Source: a virus
Direction: 5' to 3' (one strand)
Length of the DNA stretch: 31,384 bases
IMG/VR virus record: IMGVR_UViG_3300020433_000030
Location: 1 to 31,384 of that record
In this document: in pieces, positions 1 to 5,622 of the stretch
Numbering within the stretch: position 1 is the stretch's first letter
Layout: the number at the start of each line of letters is the position of its first letter
Program-made: the position numbers and the translations under genes
Notes under the pieces: generated by a model
What the model saw: only the letters and a program-made list of their open reading frames with translations
Told to the model about the DNA's origin: nothing
Database searches by the model: none

Positions 1-207
1 AAGAGCGTAGCGTGTATCGAAGCGGTTGGTGCTGCAAAAGGAACTGGAAGACTGGTTGGTACAAGCATTGGTGCTAGTGCTGCTCCTACTCTCAGTAGTA
101 TTCCCTTTGTTGGTTGGGTTGCAGCAGGTTGGGTAGCGATGTTTGGTGGCGATCAAGGTGCAGAGATTGGTGGTAATATGGCAGAAGACCTAAATAAAAA
201 TTGTTAG
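1..207 (+). CDS. 3' end of a small Gly/Ala-rich hydrophobic protein (partial)
   Basis: An open frame runs in from the left edge in frame 1 and stops at TAG 205-207, giving 68 visible residues. It is rich in Gly, Ala and Val with a central hydrophobic stretch (around residues 36-53, with GWVAAGWVAMFGG), suggesting a membrane-associated or glycine-zipper-like small protein. Its start lies outside the window. It is followed after 9 bases by another small membrane-type gene. I do not recognise the family and assign no function. Confidence 0.6.
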   Translation, partial: KSVACIEAVGAAKGTGRLVGTSIGASAAPTLSSIPFVGWVAAGWVAMFGGDQGAEIGGNMAEDLNKNC

Positions 208-216
208 GATTAAATT

Positions 217-426
217 ATGTTTTCAGTATTAAACGTAGTAGAAGCGTGGAATGAAATCTCTTGGGCAGATGCAGTTCCTTTTACACTTGTTCTTATAGGT
301 CTTTACTGGGTAAAGGTAAAGATAGATACATCACTTGGATCTATTAATAAGAAGCAAGCAAAACAATTAAAGAGAATCATTCGAGAAGCAATCGATGAAT
401 CTGAATTAGTAGATAAAATCAAATGA
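217..426 (+). CDS. small membrane protein, unknown function
   Basis: This 69-residue frame starts at ATG 217 after an AGGA-type ribosome site in the short gap. Residues about 19-33 are hydrophobic (PFTLVLIGLYWV), followed by a charged Lys/Arg/Glu-rich tail with coiled-coil-like heptads. The stop overlaps the next ATG (ATGA at 423-426), so the two genes are probably translationally coupled. The layout is one membrane anchor with a cytoplasmic tail. I do not recognise the family. Confidence 0.6.
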   Translation: MFSVLNVVEAWNEISWADAVPFTLVLIGLYWVKVKIDTSLGSINKKQAKQLKRIIREAIDESELVDKIK

Positions 427-743
427 TATTCTGGATTGGTTTTTTTGTTATGTTCTTCAACGAAGGATTCGTGATGATGCGTCACGTGTCACCGTGGTTT
501 GCAAAACAAAGAGAAAGAGTCATTAACAAATTAGGAAGCAATGTGTGGTATCGTCTTCACGGTACGTTAGATTACACTTGGATTGGACTTGTAACACTTG
601 GTCTAATAGTAAACTCTAACAGACTACTACACATATCATTACTAGCAATTTTTTGGATTGGTTCTTTCGTAGTATTTTATTTACCGAGATGGAAAAGAAA
701 AAGACGTTACTTAAATTTGAAAAACAATTTGGGAAAGGAGTAG
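423..743 (+). CDS. small two-helix membrane protein, unknown function
   Basis: This 106-residue frame begins at an ATG overlapping the upstream stop by four bases. It has a short hydrophobic N-terminus (IFWIGFFVMFF), an Arg/Lys-rich loop (WFAKQRERVINKL), then a hydrophobic stretch near residues 55-85 (IGLVTLGLIVNS and LLAIFWIGSFVVFYL). The tail is strongly basic (RWKRKRRY). It overlaps the following gene, which starts inside its 3' end. It looks like a small inner-membrane protein; the function is unknown. Confidence 0.6.
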   Translation: MIFWIGFFVMFFNEGFVMMRHVSPWFAKQRERVINKLGSNVWYRLHGTLDYTWIGLVTLGLIVNSNRLLHISLLAIFWIGSFVVFYLPRWKRKRRYLNLKNNLGKE

Positions 744-1012
744 ATCCTTGGTATGCCAAGATGGAAAGATGGGCAAAGAAACAAAGGTTTCCCATCAATC
801 ATCTTTTACTAGGTCTTGTAGCATATCTTAAAGAAGAATGGATAGAGCAGAAGATAGAGAACACAATGGAAGACGTGGATAGACAGGCAGAAAAAATTAA
901 AGAAGATTGGGATGCTCAAGAACGTGAACAGTTTGGAGTGATAAATAGTTCACCTTCAGAAGTGAAGGGTTTAAACAATTTTGAAATTAATTACAATGCA
1001 AAAGATCATTAA
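689..1012 (+). CDS. hypothetical charged protein
   Basis: I place the start at ATG 689 (MEKKKTLLKFEKQF), not the in-frame ATG at 653. The 36 bases upstream encode a hydrophobic stretch that is simply the shadow of the preceding gene. The 107-residue product is highly charged, with a helical central region (NHLLLGLVAYLKEEWIEQKIENTMEDVD). It overlaps its upstream neighbour by about 55 bases and its downstream neighbour by 17. I do not recognise a family; a small scaffold or regulatory protein is possible. Confidence 0.5.
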   Translation: MEKKKTLLKFEKQFGKGVDPWYAKMERWAKKQRFPINHLLLGLVAYLKEEWIEQKIENTMEDVDRQAEKIKEDWDAQEREQFGVINSSPSEVKGLNNFEINYNAKDH

Positions 1013-1217
1013 TGGAATCGCTATTGCAAGTGGTGTTATCTCTCTCACCGTTGTTGGTACTGTTGGGTATGTATTCATACGCAAGGATGCGATTATCGAA
1101 AACATCAAAGGTAAAGTGATGGAATCAGTTATGCCTTCTGTAGGTGGTGCAATCCAAAATTCATTACCTGATATAACTGGACCTGTATTACCTACTGGAC
1201 CTAACTTAGGACTGTAA
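996..1217 (+). CDS. small membrane-anchored protein, unknown function
   Basis: The start is taken as ATG 996 (MQKIINGIAIASG); a TTG at 981 is in frame but less likely. The 73-residue product opens with one clear membrane helix (GIAIASGVISLTVVGTVGYVFI) followed by a short soluble Gly/Pro-rich tail. The stop TAA shares a base with the next ATG at 1217. The proline-rich tail resembles the start of the next protein's composition, so the pair may act together; this is inference. Confidence 0.55.
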   Translation: MQKIINGIAIASGVISLTVVGTVGYVFIRKDAIIENIKGKVMESVMPSVGGAIQNSLPDITGPVLPTGPNLGL

Positions 1218-1984
1218 TGGAAGAAGTTCCAAATATTATTATTTCGGATCTCTACATACCAAACACCAATAATGTAAATGTACCACCGTGGGTTGGAAAA
1301 CCCGCGTGGTCTTTTGGTCCTAGCGTTCCTGTAACAGTTGACATTGGAACTCCTATTGTCAATATTCCAGGTTGCGTTAAAGCACACGAACTCAATAATC
1401 AAAAAAATAAAAATCTTACTGAGGATGATCCTGATAAAACCCTCACATATTGTGATGCAGGAGTACCTGCTTTTGAGACTATAGATTATAGAGAGGATGA
1501 ATTAATATTTGAACAGGAGACTGTGGTTCCAGATATAGCACCACCTCCAGAAATAGAAACACCAGAAGTAACACCACCAAACATACCTCCTACAGATAAA
1601 GAAATAGAATGCCCTGCACCTAATCAACCTAGAGTTGGTGATCTAACTCAGAATGGAGAAGAGAGAGTTATAGGTCACGAGGTACGAGAAGGTCAATGTG
1701 TAGTGTTATATGAGGACACTACCGCAGTTGAAAAATTCTTGCCTACTACAAATCAAGTATCTGTGACAGCAGCGATAGCAGTGGTTGCTACAGCATCTGC
1801 TGCTGCGACACCATTATTATTGAGAGTTATAAAACCAGTCATTAAAAAACTCACTACGACTATACAAAAGAAGTTCGGTAAAGAACCACCTAAGTTAAGT
1901 CGTAATGAGATACAGACTAATAAGTATCGTGAGAAGAAAGGATTACCTGCCTTCAAACGTCCTAAGAAAAAAAAGAAAAATTAA
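1217..1984 (+). CDS. proline-rich protein with C-terminal membrane segment and basic tail
   Basis: This 255-residue protein has Asn/Pro-rich N-terminal sequence and an acidic proline-rich middle (repeats such as PPPEIETPEVTPPN). A hydrophobic Ala/Val segment lies near residues 182-203 (TAAIAVVATASAAATPLLL), and the tail is very basic, ending in KRPKKKKKN. The order, long extended domain then membrane helix then positive tail, fits a membrane-anchored protein with its N-terminus outside the cytoplasm. The gene runs tail to tail into the opposite-strand operon, sharing the last four bases. I do not recognise the family; a structural role cannot be excluded. Confidence 0.65.
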   Translation: MEEVPNIIISDLYIPNTNNVNVPPWVGKPAWSFGPSVPVTVDIGTPIVNIPGCVKAHELNNQKNKNLTEDDPDKTLTYCDAGVPAFETIDYREDELIFEQETVVPDIAPPPEIETPEVTPPNIPPTDKEIECPAPNQPRVGDLTQNGEERVIGHEVREGQCVVLYEDTTAVEKFLPTTNQVSVTAAIAVVATASAAATPLLLRVIKPVIKKLTTTIQKKFGKEPPKLSRNEIQTNKYREKKGLPAFKRPKKKKKN

Positions 1985-2691
1985 TTATTACCTATAGATA
2001 CCTCTTTTAATAATGAAGCATCTGTACTAGGTATTGTATGAGTGTGGTTTGGAAGAACTCCAGGTGGGTTCACTAGAACCACATCGGCACATACAGCATA
2101 GTATGGTGAGTTTTTATGGAACATTATTCCTGCCTTCATCAGTTCACCACAATTTTTCAATCTCGCGATCTCAAAGTCTAATCTTTTATTAGCAGTAAGT
2201 TGTTCTGAATATGCTATTTGACTTGCTGCTGCTTCTTTACATAATTTTTGTAGTGTCTTGTCTAATGGTTTAGACCACGTTGCACTAAAACCTATGGACA
2301 GTGAATGGTTATCTTTCTGACCTGTTCTTACTGGAATTTCATATAACACTTGCCCTGGATTATCTGGTGCACCATCTCCTGTGGGATTTCCATTTGCATC
2401 CGTAGTACCAGTCAAGTCACGCATATCGTACACTTGATCAAACCACAGATCTTCGTAGGGACGTTGTATAGATGTACTCCCTGTAACATATGGTGTGAAG
2501 TTTAACGTTGGACCTTGACATTGTATGCCATTTCCATAAGTATTAGTTATATACGGACCCTGCAAAACCTGTATAGCTTGATTTGTGACACTTCCAGAAC
2601 TGTTTGCTATTGGCGATGCTGTTGCTGACACACCACCAACTGTCTCTGCACGCATAGGTAGAGCGTTAGCAGTGAGAACTGTTGCTATTAT
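1981..2691 (-). CDS. secreted hypothetical protein, third gene of the minus-strand trio; start uncertain
   Basis: The frame is open back to an ATG at 2859, but that start would overlap the upstream gene by 170 bases and precede a poor sequence. The plausible protein begins near a signal-peptide-like run (IIATVLTANALPMRA, cleavage before ETVGG). The only ATG nearby is at 2655, inside that signal. An AUA codon at 2691-2689 overlaps the upstream stop UAA exactly where an ATGA-type coupling start would be expected, so I give that as the likely start. The mature part is Asn/Gly/Thr-rich, with a C-terminal helical section (KTLQKLCKEAAASQIAYSEQ). The function is unknown. A frameshift fusion with the upstream gene is an alternative. 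Confidence 0.65.
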   Translation of the reverse strand: MIATVLTANALPMRAETVGGVSATASPIANSSGSVTNQAIQVLQGPYITNTYGNGIQCQGPTLNFTPYVTGSTSIQRPYEDLWFDQVYDMRDLTGTTDANGNPTGDGAPDNPGQVLYEIPVRTGQKDNHSLSIGFSATWSKPLDKTLQKLCKEAAASQIAYSEQLTANKRLDFEIARLKNCGELMKAGIMFHKNSPYYAVCADVVLVNPPGVLPNHTHTIPSTDASLLKEVSIGNN

Positions 2692-3131
2692 TGTTGAAAT
2701 ATACTTTGCGTATCTGTGACCGAAGTTATGGTTGTTTCTCTTTGTATTACTGTATGATTTATCAGACCTGGGGCACGATACGTCTCCGTGAACTGGAACG
2801 CTGCTCCTGGAGTTGTTATCGTGTAATTTGGTTTGTTTGCGTGGTCTAAGTCTTGCCATTGCGAAGTCACTCCATTAATAGTATTAGATGAACCATTCCC
2901 TATAGCGGGTGATATGGTTGTTCCATCTTGTGATACATTTGTACCACTGACCGAATATTGCCAACCTGTCGCGTAATCCATAGAATTTATGGTCTCCGTC
3001 ACGGTGGAAGTCGTTTCCGTGTGGCTAGTCATCGATCCCTGAGAAAAATTTGGCACCACAGGCACTGCTATGACTGGGTTTACGCCCATAGTCAACGTTG
3101 CAATGCCACATATGTACCATACACGTTTCAT
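2688..3131 (-). CDS. secreted Ser/Thr-rich protein, paralogue of the gene upstream
   Basis: This 147-residue protein has a signal peptide (MKRVWYICGIATLTMGVNPVIA, residues 1-22) and a mature region rich in Thr, Ser, Asn and Gly, typical of extracellular beta-structured proteins. It shares a pattern with the 169-residue protein encoded just upstream on the same strand: YSVSG-N-V, then a Gly-Ser-Ser-x-N-T-I motif, then an aromatic F-F-T-[EQ] strand. The gap to the upstream gene is only 13 bases, so the three minus-strand genes look like one operon. I see no catalytic motif and assign no function. Confidence 0.75.
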   Translation of the reverse strand: MKRVWYICGIATLTMGVNPVIAVPVVPNFSQGSMTSHTETTSTVTETINSMDYATGWQYSVSGTNVSQDGTTISPAIGNGSSNTINGVTSQWQDLDHANKPNYTITTPGAAFQFTETYRAPGLINHTVIQRETTITSVTDTQSIFQQ

Positions 3132-3144
3132 AATATATAGTTAC

Positions 3145-3654
3145 TTATTGTATCGATAATTCAGTAGTAAATTGTCCTAGGGCACTTGTACCTGCTCCAC
3201 CTGCTGTTACTGTAACTGTACCAGAAGAATCAATGGTACCTGCTAAAGTATCTTTTGTTCCTGCTGCTGTGGATGTTTGATCACCGAACGCTGATACAGC
3301 ACCTGTGGTCAACGTTGATGTTATGGCATCACCTTGATTCCAAGATTGAGTAAAACTAAAACTTTCCCCTGCTGTTGCCTGGACTGCACCGATAGAAGGT
3401 ATTGCTCCGACCCCTGTGGAAGAAGTGATTGTCATAGCACCTATGGTGTTGTATGATGAACCATTTGAATCTGTACCAGTTGTTGTAACGTTGTTACCTG
3501 ACACACTGTAAACGTTTGGAGTACGACTTACTTGAGTCGCTGCTGCATTCACATTTAACTGGATACTAGATTGAATCTTATGCGTTAAATCTGCCCTCGC
3601 TGATAGAGGTGCACCCAATATTCCCATAACAATAACGAAAGCGAGTTTCTTCAT
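3145..3654 (-). CDS. secreted Gly/Thr/Ser-rich protein, first gene of the minus-strand operon
   Basis: This 169-residue protein starts with a textbook signal peptide (MKKLAFVIVMGILGAPLSARA, cleavage before DLTHK). The mature part is almost free of charged residues and full of Thr, Ser, Gly and Val, as in secreted beta-helical or fibre-like proteins. Its core (YSVSGNNV, then a GSSYNTIG motif) matches the next gene in the operon. It starts back to back with a possible small + strand gene. CTAAATA at 3687-3693, read on the minus strand, could be a weak late-type promoter. Function unknown. Confidence 0.75.
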   Translation of the reverse strand: MKKLAFVIVMGILGAPLSARADLTHKIQSSIQLNVNAAATQVSRTPNVYSVSGNNVTTTGTDSNGSSYNTIGAMTITSSTGVGAIPSIGAVQATAGESFSFTQSWNQGDAITSTLTTGAVSAFGDQTSTAAGTKDTLAGTIDSSGTVTVTAGGAGTSALGQFTTELSIQ

Positions 3655-3695
3655 TGTCTTTAAATTTAGAGACTATACTGGCTCTATTTAGACAA

Positions 3696-3842
3696 ATGAA
3701 TGGTTTCGTGACACCCGTATATTTACTTATGGTTATCCTCCTAGTCATAGCAATACATATAGTGTTAAATAGTATTGTCGCCTTACAGGGACACTATTCA
3801 CACTCGCTTAAAAAGGAGAACTATTATGGGTACGCTATCTAG
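3696..3842 (+). CDS. possible 48-residue single-helix membrane protein
   Basis: A short frame from ATG 3696 encodes a membrane helix (VYLLMVILLVIAIHIVLNSI) followed by a short polar tail. The frame stays open back to a TTG at 3654. No convincing ribosome site precedes it, and its 3' end overlaps the hsp20 start by 17 bases. The hydrophobic pattern is too clean to ignore in a region full of small membrane proteins, but the evidence is modest. Confidence 0.4.
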   Translation: MNGFVTPVYLLMVILLVIAIHIVLNSIVALQGHYSHSLKKENYYGYAI

Positions 3843-4269
3843 GTACACAGCAAATGACCTTGACTTTCTAATGGATGCTATAGAGAAAACAAGCATCGGA
3901 TTAGGACCAACTCTCAAGAGATTGGATGTCACAAACGGATCTAACAGATCCTATCCACCATATAACATCATCAAAAACTCAGAAGAAAACTGGGAGATTG
4001 AGATGGCACTTGCAGGATGGGATAAAGATGACATAGAAGTATCTACAGAACAAAACGTTCTAACTATTGCATCTAAAAAAACTAAAGAAGATGAAGAACC
4101 ACGCACACACGTGCATCGTGGACTCGCATCTAGAGAATTTACTCAGACTTTTAACCTTGCTGATGATGTAGAGATTGGAGAAGTTCAATACAAGAACGGT
4201 CTTCTATCAATAAATTTGAACAAGATTGTACCAGAACATCAGAAGAGAAAAGTCTTTGATATATCCTAA
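3826..4269 (+). CDS. hsp20: small heat shock protein, Hsp20/IbpA type
   Basis: This 147-residue protein has the alpha-crystallin domain from about residue 45 to the end: the strand pattern WEIEMALAGWDKDDIEVS, then LTIASKK, and near the C-terminus NGLLSINLNKIVPE. Family members are ATP-independent holdases that bind unfolding proteins, and Hsp20 genes are common in T4-like cyanophages, where a role in protecting host or virion proteins is suspected. The ATG at 3826 is chosen over one 51 bases upstream because AAAAGGAG lies directly before it. It is the first well-recognised + strand gene after the minus-strand operon. Confidence 0.93.
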   Translation: MGTLSRYTANDLDFLMDAIEKTSIGLGPTLKRLDVTNGSNRSYPPYNIIKNSEENWEIEMALAGWDKDDIEVSTEQNVLTIASKKTKEDEEPRTHVHRGLASREFTQTFNLADDVEIGEVQYKNGLLSINLNKIVPEHQKRKVFDIS

Positions 4270-4280
4270 ATTAAAAACAC

Positions 4281-4309
4281 TTGACAATGTTAGTGTATTA
4301 AGATATACT
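4281..4309 (+). promoter_or_regulatory. sigma70-type promoter for the short leader RNA
   Basis: TTGACA (4281-4286) and TATACT (4304-4309) are 17 bases apart; an overlapping TATAAT follows at 4311-4316. Transcription should begin near 4316, just before a structured RNA. It is a strong match to the early promoters that use host sigma70 RNA polymerase. Confidence 0.75.
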
Positions 4310-4315
4310 ATATAA

Positions 4316-4401
4316 TTATACAAAGGGATCGAAAGATCGTGCCCCTGCGTAGATTCAAAAGACACCTATGTCGAGGTAGTCTAACATCCGCAGGGTTTTT
4401 T
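4316..4401 (+). ncRNA. candidate structured leader or small RNA ending in an intrinsic terminator
   Basis: Between the promoter and the barrel-protein gene lies an RNA of about 85 nt with three helices. The first is GATC-GAAA-GATC (4327-4338), a GNRA-type tetraloop hairpin. An outer stem pairs CCCTGCG (4343-4349) with CGCAGGG (4389-4395). An inner stem pairs 4360-4367 with 4374-4382 around one bulged A. The outer stem is followed at once by six T, so most transcripts should end at about 4401. It could be a free small RNA or an attenuator for the gene at 4426. It does not resemble a tRNA. Confidence 0.6.
4343..4401 (+). terminator. intrinsic terminator within the leader
   Basis: A seven-pair GC-rich outer stem (4343-4349 with 4389-4395) encloses an internal hairpin and is followed by T at 4396-4401. 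It lies before the next coding region, so the downstream gene needs readthrough. Confidence 0.65.
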
Positions 4402-4425
4402 CTTGCGAGATACTATAAAACAAAA

Positions 4426-4797
4426 ATGATCAAAAAAACAATCGCAGCACTTGCTGCAACTCCTCTTCTATTCTCTGGTGCTGCGTTTGCAGGTCCTTAC
4501 GTTAATGTAGAAGCAAGTGGTTCATATCCAGATGGAGCATATTCATCAGGAACTTGGGAATTCCAACTTGGATACGAAGGTACAACACCAAATGGAATTG
4601 ACTGGTATGTATCTGGTGGTCCTACAGTAACTCATACAGAGTCTGCTGATGAGTTCGGTGACACTGAACTAATCGGTTACATCGGTGGTGGTAAGACACT
4701 TACTGATAGTGTAGGAGTTTATGGTGAGTTATCCGCAGCAACTAATGTTGATGACGTAGACTGGGCAGGGAAAGCAGGACTTAAGTACACTTTCTAA
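4426..4797 (+). CDS. outer-membrane beta-barrel-like secreted protein
   Basis: This 123-residue protein has a classic signal peptide (MIKKTIAALAATPLLFSGAAFA, cleavage before GPYVN). The mature part alternates short Gly/aromatic/Thr strands (WEFQLGYEG, WYVSGGPTV, LIGYIGGGKTL, VGVYGELSAATN) and ends in KYTF, the C-terminal aromatic that outer-membrane barrels use for BAM recognition. It resembles a miniature cyanobacterial porin-like protein. ATG 4426 is used; the longer frame upstream runs through the leader RNA. It is transcribed from the 4281 promoter and closed by the 4823 terminator, so it stands alone. A role in altering the host envelope is inference. Confidence 0.75.
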   Translation: MIKKTIAALAATPLLFSGAAFAGPYVNVEASGSYPDGAYSSGTWEFQLGYEGTTPNGIDWYVSGGPTVTHTESADEFGDTELIGYIGGGKTLTDSVGVYGELSAATNVDDVDWAGKAGLKYTF

Positions 4798-4822
4798 ACC
4801 TTTATACATAATACACAACTGA

Positions 4823-4850
4823 AGAGACCCACCCATCGGGTCTCTTTTTT
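4823..4850 (+). terminator. intrinsic terminator
   Basis: AGAGACCC (4823-4830) pairs with GGGTCTCT (4838-4845), followed by T to 4850. It closes the barrel-protein transcript. Confidence 0.85.
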
Positions 4851-4921
4851 ATTCAACTAAATTTATGAACTACTATGTGAACTGCACACCTCGGCATATT
4901 AAAGAGAAGGAGAATGTCAAT

Positions 4922-5107
4922 ATGGACATCCCTACTCAAGATGTCGAGGATTTTCTTTATTATGTTCGTCTCTTAGCAGACGAAAGAAATATTTCATCAC
5001 GTCGTGCCTTTGGCGAAATGGTCAAAGGTGTTTACCAATCACTTATGGAGAAAGAGTATGACCGTCAAGATCGTAAGAGTCGCCAACGGGGAAGATATAA
5101 TCGCTGA
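4922..5107 (+). CDS. small hypothetical protein
   Basis: A 61-residue product from ATG 4922 (MDIPTQDVEDFLYYV), preferred over ATG 4865 because GGAG lies ten bases upstream. It is mostly helical and ends in a Lys/Arg-rich tail (DRQDRKSRQRGRYNR) that could contact nucleic acid. It opens the replication run that leads into DNA polymerase and overlaps the next start. No recognised family. Confidence 0.6.
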   Translation: MDIPTQDVEDFLYYVRLLADERNISSRRAFGEMVKGVYQSLMEKEYDRQDRKSRQRGRYNR

Positions 5108-5423
5108 TGTTCAAGAAGCGTACCCAAATAAAGAAGTGTATGCTCCTATTGGATACTTTCTAACTAACCCATATCAGGTTATAATAGAAGCAACAGCGGA
5201 AATGCTTTTTGAAGAAGGCACTACTGATGAACCACAAAAGATCAATGATCTAAATCTACAACTGTTTCCTTGGATACCTATGTCAGCAGACAAACGTTGT
5301 CTAGTACAGTTAAGTCAGGTTCAAACAATTTACAATCCACACCCAGAGGTAGAATCTAAATGGGTAAAATTATCAGAGGTAGACAATGGCACCAATAAAA
5401 CTGGTGATACTCAGAAATCTTAA
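5058..5423 (+). CDS. hypothetical protein, Sm-like fold suspected, paralogue of its downstream neighbour
   Basis: This 121-residue product starts at ATG 5058 with GGAG upstream; the in-frame ATG at 5004 is inside the previous gene. It opens with a beta pattern, VKIVRVANGEDIIADV, and ends FPWIPMSADKRCLVQLSQVQ followed by a short tail. The same layout (ED-I-ADV, FP, D-R, V-TI-P) recurs in the next gene, so the two are probably paralogues from tandem duplication. The small-barrel look is inference. Placement just before gp43 suggests a part in replication or its regulation. Confidence 0.65.
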   Translation: MTVKIVRVANGEDIIADVQEAYPNKEVYAPIGYFLTNPYQVIIEATAEMLFEEGTTDEPQKINDLNLQLFPWIPMSADKRCLVQLSQVQTIYNPHPEVESKWVKLSEVDNGTNKTGDTQKS

Positions 5424-5622
5424 TTATTTGATTGGAGAGGTCACAGAATTAGATGAAGAACCATCTTATCTTATAACAGGATGTATGAAAATAGATGGTG
5501 ATAAGTTCACACCATTTCCATTACATACAGATCAGAGAGATTGTTTCTTGACATCTGATAATATTATGACTATAGTAGATCCATCAAAAGATATAATCAC
5601 TAATTACAAAAAAGCATTGTGA
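5386..5622 (+). CDS. hypothetical protein, paralogue of its upstream neighbour
   Basis: This 78-residue product overlaps the upstream gene by 38 bases and ends on the DNA polymerase start (GTGA at 5619-5622). Its LIGEVTELDEEPSYLITGCM and FPLHTDQRDCFLTSDNIMTIVDP segments line up with the upstream protein's matching parts, but it lacks the central insertion. Tight coupling to gp43 suggests co-regulation with the polymerase. No function known to me. Confidence 0.65.
   Translation: MAPIKLVILRNLNYLIGEVTELDEEPSYLITGCMKIDGDKFTPFPLHTDQRDCFLTSDNIMTIVDPSKDIITNYKKAL

Noticed and set aside
4316-4401. tRNA or tmRNA gene
   Set aside because: There is no acceptor/T-loop pattern (no GGTTCRA) and the helix order is wrong; the pairs fit a hairpin and terminator.
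5004-5057. Longer N-terminus for the first pre-polymerase paralogue
   Set aside because: The extra 18 residues come from the overlapping upstream gene, and a better ribosome site precedes ATG 5058.
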